Shown here: positions 17,092 to 28,209 of the stretch, piece by piece | How positions within the stretch are numbered: position 1 is the first letter of the stretch | How the letters are laid out: each line of letters opens with the position of its first letter | NCBI GenBank assembly: GCA_944383765.1 | Contig: CALWQT010000004.1 | Coordinates: 111,581-175,580 of the forward strand | Direction of reading: 5' to 3' | Length of the DNA stretch: 64,000 nucleotides | Source of the DNA: an uncultured Lachnospiraceae bacterium | GTDB taxonomy: Bacteria > Bacillota > Clostridia > Lachnospirales > Lachnospiraceae | The notes under the pieces: generated by a model | The model's database searches: none | What the model saw: the letters and a program-made list of their open reading frames with translations, nothing else | Told to the model about the DNA's origin: nothing | Made by a program: the position numbers and the translations under genes

Positions 17092-17107
17092 CAAAAGGTG
17101 GTATAAC
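17079..17107 (+). promoter_or_regulatory. Promoter of groESL, overlapping CIRCE
   Basis: TTGACA at 17079-17084 lies inside CIRCE, followed by a 17-base spacer and TATAAC at 17102-17107. HrcA bound to CIRCE would cover the -35 box. Confidence 0.85.
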
Positions 17108-17182
17108 GATACTTGTGTAAAGGAAAACATTCCAGAAATAGGATTCAGAAAGAAAAACAGATCATATAAGGAGGAATATCTC

Positions 17183-17467
17183 ATGAAGTTAGTGCCTTTA
17201 TTTGACAGAGTTGTGTTAAAACAGCTGGTTGCGGAAGAAACCACAAAATCAGGAATCGTGCTGCCGGGTCAGGCAAAAGAAAAACCCCAGCAGGCTGAAG
17301 TTGTGGCAGTGGGACCAGGAGGAGTGATCGACGGAAAAGAAGTTACCATGCAGGTAAAGGCAGGGGATAAGGTTATTTATTCCAAATACGCCGGAACAGA
17401 GGTTGAAGTTGACGAGGAAAAATATGTCATTGTAAAACAGAATGAGATTTTAGCAGTGATTGAATAA
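17183..17467 (+). CDS. groES: Co-chaperonin GroES
   Basis: This 94-residue protein forms the heptameric lid of the GroEL chamber. The family features are LVPLFDRVVLKQL at the N-terminus, the mobile loop around TTKSGIVLPGQAKEKPQQ, the GDKVIYSKYAG strand and the C-terminal KQNEILAVIE. AAGGAGG lies nine bases before the ATG. It is first in the bicistronic groESL operon under CIRCE control. Confidence 0.97.
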   Translation: MKLVPLFDRVVLKQLVAEETTKSGIVLPGQAKEKPQQAEVVAVGPGGVIDGKEVTMQVKAGDKVIYSKYAGTEVEVDEEKYVIVKQNEILAVIE

Positions 17468-17479
17468 ATTGGAGGTTGA

Positions 17480-19108
<1,629 letters not shown>

Positions 19109-19117
19109 ATAGAAGGA

Positions 19118-19148
19118 AAGGCTCCCGTCTTAGATGGGAGCCTTTTTT
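19118..19148 (+). terminator. Rho-independent terminator after groEL
   Basis: AAGGCTCCC and GGGAGCCTT form a 9-bp stem with a nine-base loop, followed by a T-run. Confidence 0.9.
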
Positions 19149-19149
19149 C

Positions 19150-19178
19150 TTTACAAATTTTGCGGAAGCAGGTATGAT
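19150..19178 (+). promoter_or_regulatory. Promoter of the zinc-ribbon membrane protein gene
   Basis: TTTACA, a 17-base spacer and TATGAT begin right after the groEL terminator and about 50 bases before the GTG start. Confidence 0.65.
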
Positions 19179-19228
19179 AAAGACAGAGAAAAGGTCATTC
19201 AAAGACAGGCTGGAAGGGGGGAGTATGG

Positions 19229-19666
19229 GTGATCAAACAGCTTTGTCCGGTATGTGACGGGACTTTGAAAGCCGGAAAATTCTGCCCGGTATGTAAAAAA
19301 TGGGTAAGAAAGCCTAATGTGGTGGATGTAAACTATTATTTGAATGAGAGGCATCCGGTCCAGGAAACGGATTGTGAGTATCATGGAATTCGTACTGAGA
19401 AAAAAGACCGTAAGGTCAGAAAAGATACGGATGTTACAGCGAAAAAAGGAAAAAAGAAAGATACCAGCCAGGAGAGCATGATGTCGTCCCAGATGATGGA
19501 GGTTATGAAAAAAGGGCGCAGTACAGGAAAAACGGTTCAGACAAAACAGAAAAAGAAAAGTGGATTTTCCACAGTCATGATCGTGCTGGGAATTTATTTG
19601 CTGATTATGTTTGGGCTTCCTATTATCAGGCTTTTGTTCGGTATATTTGCATCTGTTTTCTGGTAA
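19229..19666 (+). CDS. Zinc-ribbon membrane protein of unknown function
   Basis: This 145-residue protein has an N-terminal double CxxC ribbon, CPVCDGTLKAGKFCPVCKKW (residues about 5-24), then a basic, Lys-rich linker (KKGKKKDTSQ, KTVQTKQKKKSG). A single hydrophobic C-terminal segment (about residues 115-142, MIVLGIYLLIMFGLPIIRLL) follows. It is therefore likely tail-anchored with the zinc ribbon in the cytoplasm. The start is GTG, with an AGGGGGGAG site five bases upstream. I do not recognise a specific family; proteins of this plan are common and uncharacterised in Lachnospiraceae. Confidence 0.75.
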   Translation: MIKQLCPVCDGTLKAGKFCPVCKKWVRKPNVVDVNYYLNERHPVQETDCEYHGIRTEKKDRKVRKDTDVTAKKGKKKDTSQESMMSSQMMEVMKKGRSTGKTVQTKQKKKSGFSTVMIVLGIYLLIMFGLPIIRLLFGIFASVFW

Positions 19667-19682
19667 TTGTCTGGAAAATAGT

Positions 19683-19711
19683 TTGACAAGGCATGAAAAG
19701 TTTGATAGCAT
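19683..19711 (+). promoter_or_regulatory. Promoter of guaB
   Basis: TTGACA, a 17-base spacer and TAGCAT lie about 45 bases before the guaB ATG. Confidence 0.65.
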
Positions 19712-19728
19712 AGGAATACTACCAATAA

Positions 19729-21210
<1,482 letters not shown>

Positions 21211-21241
21211 TTAGTGAAAGATAGAAAATGAAATAATAAAG

Positions 21242-21273
21242 AAATATGCCGGATTTTCTGATCCGGCATATTT
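21242..21273. terminator. Bidirectional terminator between guaB and the ogg gene
   Basis: AAATATGCCGGAT and ATCCGGCATATTT form a 13-bp perfect stem with a TTTCTG loop. T-runs follow in both directions, and the flanking genes converge on it. Confidence 0.9.
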
Positions 21274-21292
21274 TTTGCCTTTTTGGGCATGA

Positions 21293-22171
21293 TTATTGGA
21301 TTCTGGATTGGAGAAAACGTTCATAGTAGAAGATATACTGCTGCATAACTCCGGCATAACCATGGTATTTTCCGAAAGCATCTTTGGTGATGGCAGAATA
21401 CAGTTTGCTTTTGGGAAGAGTGCTGTATTTTCGTTTATGTTTTTTGAAATATTCTTTCATCAGAATCTGTTCGATCCAGGTATCAATGGGAAAAGCATCA
21501 ATATGGTGCAGTCCAAACAGGCAGATGCAATTGGCTACTTTTTTCCCAATCCCATAAAATCCGGTGAGATATTCCATGGAAGAAGTATAATCCAGGGTAC
21601 GCAGATGATCCAGATCCAGCAACCCATTTACTGCATCTTCACATAATTGACGGATATATTTTGCCCGGTATCCCAATCGGATATCCTGTAAATCAGTGAT
21701 AGATGCCTGAATCAGCTGTTCCGGGGAAGGAAAAGCATGGTAACAGCCGTAGGGGGAGTCGTGTTCTGTTCCGTAGCGCAAGCACAGGTTTTCGACCGCT
21801 TCCCTGATTTTGGGAATGGTTTTTTGCTGGGAGATAACAAAGGTAATGATCATTTCCCAGAGGTCCTGCTTCAGGATCCGGATTCCAGAGCCGGTTTTGG
21901 CTGCGGCCAGAAGATAGCTGTCTTTTTCATCAATGGAATTCTGAAAAGCTTCGTAATCAGTGGAACAATCAAAATAGTTTTCCCAGAAAACCAGGTCTTC
22001 TTCCGGGCAGTCGAAAGCAATCAGATGGTCTTTCTGAGAGATGCGCAGGAATCGCCCGCAGCTTATGATATCGTAGGTATCATGTTCAGAAAGAACCGGT
22101 ATCATGCGGAAGCATTGACCGGAGTCGGCAATCTGCCGAAGATTGAAATAAGAATAAGTGTACTGTCTCAT
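21293..22171 (-). CDS. 8-oxoguanine DNA glycosylase/AP lyase (OGG1 type)
   Basis: This 292-residue protein is of the OGG1 class that excises 8-oxoguanine. The N-terminal domain contains FNLRQIADSGQCFRM (family pattern FDL..SGQ.FRW). The helix-hairpin-helix GPD motif is FYGIGKKVANCICLFGL with the Schiff-base Lys, followed by AFPIDTW with the catalytic Asp. VISQQKTIPKIREAVENL is the usual helix before it. The start is fixed by the need for the SGQ element and lack of other in-frame starts. No ribosome binding site precedes the ATG, and a TATAAT ends six bases before it, so the transcript may be leaderless. MutY at 35.7-36.9 kb would complement it in the same repair pathway. Confidence 0.9.
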   Translation of the reverse strand: MRQYTYSYFNLRQIADSGQCFRMIPVLSEHDTYDIISCGRFLRISQKDHLIAFDCPEEDLVFWENYFDCSTDYEAFQNSIDEKDSYLLAAAKTGSGIRILKQDLWEMIITFVISQQKTIPKIREAVENLCLRYGTEHDSPYGCYHAFPSPEQLIQASITDLQDIRLGYRAKYIRQLCEDAVNGLLDLDHLRTLDYTSSMEYLTGFYGIGKKVANCICLFGLHHIDAFPIDTWIEQILMKEYFKKHKRKYSTLPKSKLYSAITKDAFGKYHGYAGVMQQYIFYYERFLQSRIQ

Positions 22172-22177
22172 GGGACC

Positions 22178-22206
22178 ATTATACCGGACCAGTCAGGTCC
22201 AGTCAA
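22178..22206 (-). promoter_or_regulatory. Promoter of the ogg gene
   Basis: On the minus strand TTGACT (22206-22201), a 17-base spacer and TATAAT (22183-22178) lie immediately before the ATG at 22171, predicting transcription to start at or next to the start codon. Confidence 0.75.
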
Positions 22207-22213
22207 TGGCAGC

Positions 22214-23638
22214 TTATTTGGACTGGCTTCCATTTGTATGGGGAAGCCGGGTACGGAGAAAACGCTTTTTCACTTCGCTCCAGCTGAAAGGAATCAGCGG
22301 ATAGATATAACTTTTTCCTGCTATAGTCTTGTTGAATACGATAAAGCATACGGAAAGGATAATCCCTCCTGCAAATCCCCAGAAGTTAAATAAGGCGGTC
22401 AGGATCAGAATGATCACACGCATAAATTTCAGGGCATAACCCAGTTCATAGCTGGCCTGGGAATAGTTTGCCACTGTGACAAATGCCATATACAGCATGG
22501 TTTCGCTGTTGAACCATCCTGATTTGACCGAATATTCCCCCAGGACGATACCGGCAATCACACTCAGAGGAGTGGTGAGCATACTGGGAGTATTGACAGC
22601 TGCCAGCCGCAGGCCATCAATGGCGAATTCCAGTAGCAGAAGCTGCCAGATCAGAGGTACATGAGGAGTATCCGATAACTGGATAAAAGCCAGCCACTGA
22701 GGAATCCACTCCTGATTCTGCATCAGTAACAGCCAAAGGGGAGTCAGAAGCAGGGTCAGAAGGGATATGAGCATTCTGGATAGCCGCAGATACGTTCCGG
22801 TAATGGGGGGAAAATAGTAATCATCAGCTTCCTCAATAATATCAAAGACAGAGGAAGGCAGTATCATAGCAGCAGGAGAATTATCCACAAGGATTACAAT
22901 GCTTCCTTCCAGAATAGAAGCGGCTGCTGTATCAGGCCGTTCGGAAAAACGAAATTTTGGAAAAGGATTGTACCATTTGTGGGGGTAGATACATTCTGCC
23001 AGACTTTCCTGGTTCATGGTAAGGGCATCTACATGGACATGCTGTATCCTGTCTTTTATCGTGTGGAGAAGGTCTTTGTCTACCCGGCTATCCATATAGC
23101 AGATGGCAATATCGGTGTGGGAACTTTCCCCGGCACTCATGATTTCCATGCACAATTTGGGATCCCGTATCCTCCTGCGTATCAGGGCAGTGTTGAAAAT
23201 AAGGGTTTCCACAAAACCGTCCCGGGAGCCGCGAAGGACTTTGTCTTTGTCCGGTTCGCTCACACCTCTGGCAGGATAAGTACGGCAGTCTATGGCAATA
23301 CACTGGTCATATCCGTCAATGAACAGACATGACATTCCCATGAGCAGGGAGGTTATCATGACGTCCTGGTCCCGGATCAGGTCAATCTCGCCATAGGGCA
23401 GATATTTTTTTGAAAAATCATGGGCATCTGCAGGCATATCATCTGCTTTTACCATATAAAAACCCTGGAGTAATTTTTGAAGCACCTCATCTTTCGTCAG
23501 ACCGTCTACGAAAAAGAGACAGGCAGAACGGCCGCCGATGGTGAGAGTGCGATAGACTACATCGAAATTGGTATCCGCCTTCAGGATTTTTTTCAGGCGG
23601 TCCCTGGTATCAGATAAATTAGATGTAAACTGCATCAT
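22214..23638 (-). CDS. spoVAF: GerA-family spore protein, SpoVAF-like
   Basis: The 474-residue product is of the GerA-subunit-A family. An N-terminal soluble domain carries DCRTYPARGVSEPDKDKVLRG, then RDGFVETLIFNTALIRRRIRD, the family hallmark. KWYNPFPKFRFSERPDTAAA and GSIVILVDNSPAAMILP fit SpoVAF better than germinant receptor GerAA. Several transmembrane helices occupy about residues 285-450. In spore formers SpoVAF sits in the inner spore membrane and supports germination with SpoVA proteins. AAAGGAG precedes the ATG. No GerB, GerC or SpoVA partner is beside it, so it is an orphan here; it lies 85 bases downstream of rpiR on the same strand. Confidence 0.85.
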   Translation of the reverse strand: MMQFTSNLSDTRDRLKKILKADTNFDVVYRTLTIGGRSACLFFVDGLTKDEVLQKLLQGFYMVKADDMPADAHDFSKKYLPYGEIDLIRDQDVMITSLLMGMSCLFIDGYDQCIAIDCRTYPARGVSEPDKDKVLRGSRDGFVETLIFNTALIRRRIRDPKLCMEIMSAGESSHTDIAICYMDSRVDKDLLHTIKDRIQHVHVDALTMNQESLAECIYPHKWYNPFPKFRFSERPDTAAASILEGSIVILVDNSPAAMILPSSVFDIIEEADDYYFPPITGTYLRLSRMLISLLTLLLTPLWLLLMQNQEWIPQWLAFIQLSDTPHVPLIWQLLLLEFAIDGLRLAAVNTPSMLTTPLSVIAGIVLGEYSVKSGWFNSETMLYMAFVTVANYSQASYELGYALKFMRVIILILTALFNFWGFAGGIILSVCFIVFNKTIAGKSYIYPLIPFSWSEVKKRFLRTRLPHTNGSQSK

Positions 23639-23723
23639 ACAGACTCCTTTGCTTCCTAAAAGTTTAGCATTATGGAGTCAGTATGTGCAGCTTCTGAAAA
23701 AAGTATAACAAGTGAAAAAGGAA

Positions 23724-24590
23724 TCAAAGCATATCAATGAAACGGGCCAGGCCGGAAGGCGCATCGTCCTGGCTGCCTTTGGCATAAGGCGCCGTTTTCT
23801 GAAAGGTATCATAGGCTTCCGCATCTTCTGTCAGAAAATTATGAAAGAGCATATCAAGCAGAAACAGAACCAGAATTTCCCGGGAGATAGTGTTGGAATT
23901 TTTCAGCAGGTCTGTTTTGGGAACCAGTAAAATTTCTTCTGCCTGGGCAGAGCATAAAGATTTTTCGTAGTTGGATACCAGAATGATCTGGCTGCCCTGT
24001 TTGTGGACCTGTTCCAGAATAGAAGATAACATTTTGTGGTTTCCGGATAATGTGATTGTGAAAAAAAGGTCCCCTTTTTTGGCTAACGGCTGATAGAGTT
24101 TCAATGTATCGTAATTGGTGACAGCCTGGATATTCAGCCCAAGAGTGACAAATTTATGGGCAGTGATATCTGCTACATACCGGTTCAGTTCCAGCCCGAC
24201 AATGAAGATTCTTTCCGCTTTTTTCATCATAAGCCTTACTTTGTCGATTACATTGGGATTGGTAGAAGAAAAAGTAGTATCCAGAAGCATCTGGTAATCA
24301 TGAAGAAGGCTGCTGTAATCAGAATGACGGCTTACCGGTGTCTGATGCAGCTCCCTCTGCATGGTATATTTCAGCTCATTTAAGCCGGAAAATCCTACTT
24401 TTTGGGAAAAACGGATAATACTGGCATCAGAGGTCCCGATTGCTTTTGCCAGTTCCTGGGCGCTCTGGTCCAGGAAATCCTGGGTATTCTTTTTGATATA
24501 TTGTACGATCTTCCAGTCTGTTTTTGTAAATTGATTGGACATACGGTCAATCCGGGACATAAGAGTAAATAATTGATAATCAGAATCCAT
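23724..24590 (-). CDS. MurR/RpiR-family transcriptional regulator
   Basis: This 288-residue regulator has an N-terminal RpiR-type helix-turn-helix (about residues 25-85; AQELAKAIGTSDASIIRFSQKVGFSG) and a C-terminal SIS domain (about 125-250; IFIVGLELNRYVADITAHKF, FFTITLSGNHKML) that binds phosphosugars. It is transcribed away from the mannose-type PTS operon that starts 254 bases to the right, and should regulate it. The shared intergenic stretch contains several inverted repeats. Ligand and sign of regulation are unknown. Confidence 0.9.
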   Translation of the reverse strand: MDSDYQLFTLMSRIDRMSNQFTKTDWKIVQYIKKNTQDFLDQSAQELAKAIGTSDASIIRFSQKVGFSGLNELKYTMQRELHQTPVSRHSDYSSLLHDYQMLLDTTFSSTNPNVIDKVRLMMKKAERIFIVGLELNRYVADITAHKFVTLGLNIQAVTNYDTLKLYQPLAKKGDLFFTITLSGNHKMLSSILEQVHKQGSQIILVSNYEKSLCSAQAEEILLVPKTDLLKNSNTISREILVLFLLDMLFHNFLTEDAEAYDTFQKTAPYAKGSQDDAPSGLARFIDML

Positions 24591-24649
24591 ATGAAAGCTC
24601 CTTATCTGATGGAAGTAGTAGTGGCATTATTATATCATAAAAATGAAGC

Positions 24650-24715
24650 AAACTGCAAAAAAGAAAAAGTTAACCATGGAAATTTCAAAGGAAGTCATGG
24701 TATATAGTGCAGTTT
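24650..24715. promoter_or_regulatory. Nested inverted repeats in the rpiR-PTS intergenic region
   Basis: Outer arms AAACTGCA (24650-24657) and TGCAGTTT (24708-24715) enclose inner arms ACCATG (24673-24678) and CATGGT (24696-24701). All lie upstream of the PTS -35 box and just before the rpiR start. They are candidate RpiR operators; no matching site elsewhere in the window was found. Confidence 0.45.
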
Positions 24716-24756
24716 ACTACAAAAACAAATAAAAATAAAGTTAATTAGATACAATA

Positions 24757-24785
24757 TTGACAACTAAAATGTAATATGCTACAAT
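24757..24785 (+). promoter_or_regulatory. Promoter of the PTS operon
   Basis: TTGACA, a 17-base spacer and TACAAT lie 60 bases before the EIIA start codon. The longest open frame would begin inside this promoter, which supports the downstream start. Confidence 0.85.
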
Positions 24786-24844
24786 TTCACTGTAGAAAAA
24801 AGAAGCAAATTGTCCGGACTGCTTCAGAAAGACAGGAAGAAAAA

Positions 24845-25261
24845 ATGGAAAAACCGCAGATTTTATTGTTGACCCACGGAGGCTGGGGTATGGATTTACT
24901 GAGAGGTGTCCGTATGATCCTGGGCGAAGTGGATTGTGTGACAGAAATTCCACTGACACCGGAACTGACTCTGGCGGATTACATAGGAAAGGTGACGGAA
25001 TTTGCCCGCACCATGCCGGAACATTCCGTGATTTTGACGGATATGTTCGGAGGCACTACCAGCAATGCCGGAGCAAAAGTAGGAAGGGAACTGAATATTC
25101 CCGTGTATTCCGGTTTGAATGCGCCGATGCTGCTGGATGCCTGCTCCCAGATCATGTTTGATGGGGACTTAAATCCCCAGGAAGTTCTGGAAAGCGGACA
25201 GGGAGCGGCCAAAGATGTGGTGGCGGAAATTTTGGAATCTCTGAAAAATAAAAATGCATAG
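24845..25261 (+). CDS. PTS mannose-family EIIA component
   Basis: The 138-residue domain receives phosphate from HPr and passes it to EIIB. It has the EIIA-Man fold, with the phosphorylated His in LLTHGGWG near the N-terminus and ILTDMFGGTTSNAG, the conserved dimer and active-site loop. The start at 24845 is chosen because upstream codons overlap the promoter and AGGAAG precedes this ATG. It is the first of four genes encoding a complete EIIABCD transporter. Confidence 0.92.
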   Translation: MEKPQILLLTHGGWGMDLLRGVRMILGEVDCVTEIPLTPELTLADYIGKVTEFARTMPEHSVILTDMFGGTTSNAGAKVGRELNIPVYSGLNAPMLLDACSQIMFDGDLNPQEVLESGQGAAKDVVAEILESLKNKNA

Positions 25262-25288
25262 TATTGGGAACAGACAGGAGGAAAATAT

Positions 25289-25780
25289 ATGGCAGAAATT
25301 GTACTTTGCAGGGTAGATAGCAGATTGATCCATGGACAGGTTATGACAAAATGGGTCAACCAGTCCCAGGCCAATAAGATTGTAGTGGTCAGTGATGAAC
25401 TGGCTGCTGATGAATTTATGAGAGAAATTTATCTTCTGGCTGCACCTGCCGGTATCAAAGTGGTTTGTTTGAGCCGTGAAGATGCAGTGAAAAACTGGAC
25501 GGAAGAACAGTATGGAAGTGGAAGAGTTCTGTTGCTGCTTCCTGACCTGGCTACCATGAAGGAAATTTATGAGAAAGGTGTTAAAGTAGATAAAGTTCAG
25601 GTAGGTGGACTTGGCGGAGCACCTAACAGAAAAGTGGTATTTCAGAATATTACGCTGGACGACGCAGATGCCCAGATTTTAAAAGAGTTGGATCAGGCGG
25701 GAGTGGAGGTGTATTTCCAGACCATTCCGGAAGACAGTCCTCAGCCGCTGAATACGATTTTAAAGAAGTACCAGTCATAA
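25289..25780 (+). CDS. PTS mannose/fructose/sorbose-family EIIB component
   Basis: The 163-residue EIIB accepts phosphate from EIIA on the His of VDSRLIHGQVMTKW and transfers it to the incoming sugar at the membrane. VVVSDELAADEFMR and the C-terminal QTIPEDSPQPL are family-typical. AGGAGG lies before the ATG. It sits between the EIIA and EIIC genes with short spacers. Confidence 0.94.
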   Translation: MAEIVLCRVDSRLIHGQVMTKWVNQSQANKIVVVSDELAADEFMREIYLLAAPAGIKVVCLSREDAVKNWTEEQYGSGRVLLLLPDLATMKEIYEKGVKVDKVQVGGLGGAPNRKVVFQNITLDDADAQILKELDQAGVEVYFQTIPEDSPQPLNTILKKYQS

Positions 25781-25808
25781 TCAGGTACAAAAGAAAGGAT
25801 GGGAGAAT

Positions 25809-26561
25809 ATGAGTGTGATGTTGTTGGCAGTATGCATGGGAGTTTATTACTGGTTCTGCAGACTGAGATTTGGATATACCTTTTCCAGTATGCTCCTTCA
25901 GCCGGTAGTAATCGGTGTATTTGTAGGCCTTTTGACAGGAAATATGTCTGATGCCATGAAAATTGGTGCCGGACTTCAGCTGGTATATCTGGGTGTAACC
26001 TCCACTCCAGGAGGAAATGTTCCCAGCGACCCGGCACTGGCAGGCTGTATTGCAATCCCTCTGGGAGTTATGGCTGGCATGACCCCGGAAGTAGCAATTG
26101 CCCTGGCAATTCCGTTTGGAGTATTGGGAGTGTTTGTAGATCAGTTGAGAAGAAGTACCAATGCAATCTGGGTACATATGGCTGACCGCTATGCGGAAAA
26201 AGCAGACGTAAAAGGAATTATGAGAGCAGCGTTTTTATATCCGGCTCTGATGGGCTTCCTGATCCGTTTCCCTATCGTATTTGCGATTGACTATTTTGGA
26301 GTGGCTGCTGTGGAAGAGCTGATTGCCGTACTTCCTGAGTGGCTGATGCATTCCTTCGAGATTATGGGCGGTATCCTTCCGGCACTTGGTTTTGCTATTA
26401 CATTGACAGTAATTGGAAAGAAGAACCTGATTCCATTTTTCATTATTGGTTTCTTTGCAGTGATGTACCTGAATCTGGGAACCATGGCTGTAGCAATTTT
26501 TGCTACCTGTGTAGCACTGCTGTTAAATCTGTTCCAGTTAAAAGATGAGGAGGTGGCTTAA
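25809..26561 (+). CDS. PTS mannose-family EIIC component
   Basis: The 250-residue membrane protein forms part of the sugar channel with EIID. Family features include MKIGAGLQLVYLGVTSTPGG and the PSDPALAGCIAIPL segment, and most of the chain is hydrophobic helix. GAAAGGATGGGAG precedes the ATG. Its stop directly abuts the EIID start codon. Confidence 0.93.
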   Translation: MSVMLLAVCMGVYYWFCRLRFGYTFSSMLLQPVVIGVFVGLLTGNMSDAMKIGAGLQLVYLGVTSTPGGNVPSDPALAGCIAIPLGVMAGMTPEVAIALAIPFGVLGVFVDQLRRSTNAIWVHMADRYAEKADVKGIMRAAFLYPALMGFLIRFPIVFAIDYFGVAAVEELIAVLPEWLMHSFEIMGGILPALGFAITLTVIGKKNLIPFFIIGFFAVMYLNLGTMAVAIFATCVALLLNLFQLKDEEVA

Positions 26562-27377
26562 ATGGCAGAGAGCAGGATTACAAAAAAAGATATTAATAAA
26601 TCTATGTGGATTTATTACCTGGGAGCAGAGCTTTCCAATTCCTATGAAAGACTTCAGAGTCTGGTGTTCTGTGCCTCTATGACACCGATCCTGAAAAAAC
26701 TGTATTCTACAGATGAAGAACTGAGCGCTGCATTAAAGCGTCATCTGGTATTTTTCAATACAGAAGGAACTTTTGGAGCTATTATACAGGGTATTGTTAT
26801 TTCCATGGAGGAGCAGAAAGCCAATGGAGAGCCAGTGGCTGATGAAGCGATTACCGGTATTAAGACGGGACTTATGGGACCGATTGCCGGAATGGGAGAT
26901 GCAATCGTATGGGCAGCTATCATGCCGATCATCATTTCTATTTTCCTTCCGTTTGCAAGTCAGGGTTCTGCAATCGGCGGAATTATTCCTCTGATTCTGT
27001 ATCCTCTGATCACCATTGCCATCGCATATGGATTGATCCATAATGGTTATACATTAGGTAAAAAATCAGTTATGTCTCTGCTTCATGGCGGAAAGATGAA
27101 GAGTATTATTTTTACCGCAAATGTAATCGGCCTTACCATGATGGGAGCTTTGTCAGCAAGTTATGTAACCATTAGTACGCCTCTTACATTTTCGTTTGAA
27201 GGCGGTACCGAAATCGTGGTCCAGGATATTCTGAATACAGTAGCACCGGGACTTCTGCCTCTGGCAGCCGTATTCCTGATCTATATGTATCTGAAAAAGA
27301 AAGGACCGAATTATAATGTGATCCTTCTGTCTGTAGTGGTGATTTCCATTATCACTTCCTTACTGGGAATCCTTTAA
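26562..27377 (+). CDS. PTS mannose-family EIID component
   Basis: The 271-residue EIID completes the transporter. It begins with ITKKDINKSMWIYYLG and shows ELSNSYERLQSLVFCASM and FFNTEGTFGAIIQGI, followed by the GLMGPIAGMGDAI motif of the family. It immediately follows the EIIC gene, with GAGGAGGTGG inside the end of EIIC as its binding site. The substrate is unknown, since no catabolic enzyme is in the operon. Confidence 0.93.
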   Translation: MAESRITKKDINKSMWIYYLGAELSNSYERLQSLVFCASMTPILKKLYSTDEELSAALKRHLVFFNTEGTFGAIIQGIVISMEEQKANGEPVADEAITGIKTGLMGPIAGMGDAIVWAAIMPIIISIFLPFASQGSAIGGIIPLILYPLITIAIAYGLIHNGYTLGKKSVMSLLHGGKMKSIIFTANVIGLTMMGALSASYVTISTPLTFSFEGGTEIVVQDILNTVAPGLLPLAAVFLIYMYLKKKGPNYNVILLSVVVISIITSLLGIL

Positions 27378-27398
27378 GGAAAGGAGATTTACCCAACA

Positions 27399-27450
27399 GA
27401 AAATAAGACCGCCGGTCTGTCTGAAAAGGCAGGCCGGCGGTCTTATTTTC
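27399..27450. terminator. Bidirectional terminator after the PTS operon and tcdA
   Basis: GAAAATAAGACCGCCGGTCTG and CAGGCCGGCGGTCTTATTTTC pair over 21 positions with one mismatch around a ten-base loop. The two flanking operons converge here. Confidence 0.92.
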
Positions 27451-27476
27451 TGCTCAATATTTTTCTGGTGTAAGGT

Positions 27477-28208
27477 TCAGGTTAAGTTTAAAAGAGTGCG
27501 TACTACTTCTCCAGCGATCATCAGCCCGGCAACTGGGGGGACAAAAGAAATACTGCCAGGAGCTGGCCGGCCGCTTTTTTCTTCACCATCCATGGGGATT
27601 GGTTTTAGTGGCTGTTCACGGGAATACAGTACTTTCAGGGATGCAATCCCTCTGGCTTTACATTCCTTACGCATCACACGGCAAAGAGGACATACTGAGG
27701 TAGCATACAAATCGGCGATCTGAAAAAGTTCCGGATGAAGTTTATTTCCTGTACCCATGGAAGAAATAAGGGGTATGGAATGATGGGTACACCATTCAGC
27801 AAGAGCCAGTTTTGCGGAAACAGTATCAATGGCATCTACAACAAAATCGATGTGTGACCATTCGTCAGGAATCTGATTCATCAGGGATTCCAGATTATCA
27901 GGCAGTACAAATTCCCTGATGGTGAAAACCTGGACAAGAGGATTGATCTGGCTGATGATGGCTGCCATAACATCTGTTTTTGCTTTTCCTACGGTACATT
28001 GATAGGCAACGGCCTGACGATTGATATTAGTGACGGATACCCGGTCATTGTCTACCAGGATCAGGCGCCCCACGCCACACCGGGCAAGAGCTTCCACGCA
28101 GTGGGAACCGACGCCGCCAATACCAAATACCATAACACAGGAATTCGCAAGGGTTTCCAGACCTTTCCTGCCGATCAGCATTTCTGTTCTGGAAAATTCT
28201 CCTGCCAT
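27477..28208 (-). CDS. tcdA: tRNA threonylcarbamoyladenosine dehydratase (TcdA/YgdL, ThiF family)
   Basis: The 243-residue E1-like enzyme uses ATP to cyclise t6A37 of tRNA to ct6A. VMVFGIGGVGSHCVEALARCG is the nucleotide-binding loop; DNDRVSVTNINRQ and DAIDTVSAK are the conserved adenylation residues; a CPLCRVMRKEC cluster follows. The open frame extends 15 codons further, but AAGGAGGAG is placed for the ATG at 28208, whose A overlaps the region of the Rrf2 stop (28210-28212), indicating translational coupling. The gene ends at a bidirectional terminator shared with the PTS operon. Confidence 0.88.
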   Translation of the reverse strand: MAGEFSRTEMLIGRKGLETLANSCVMVFGIGGVGSHCVEALARCGVGRLILVDNDRVSVTNINRQAVAYQCTVGKAKTDVMAAIISQINPLVQVFTIREFVLPDNLESLMNQIPDEWSHIDFVVDAIDTVSAKLALAEWCTHHSIPLISSMGTGNKLHPELFQIADLYATSVCPLCRVMRKECKARGIASLKVLYSREQPLKPIPMDGEEKSGRPAPGSISFVPPVAGLMIAGEVVRTLLNLT

Positions 28209-28209
28209 A

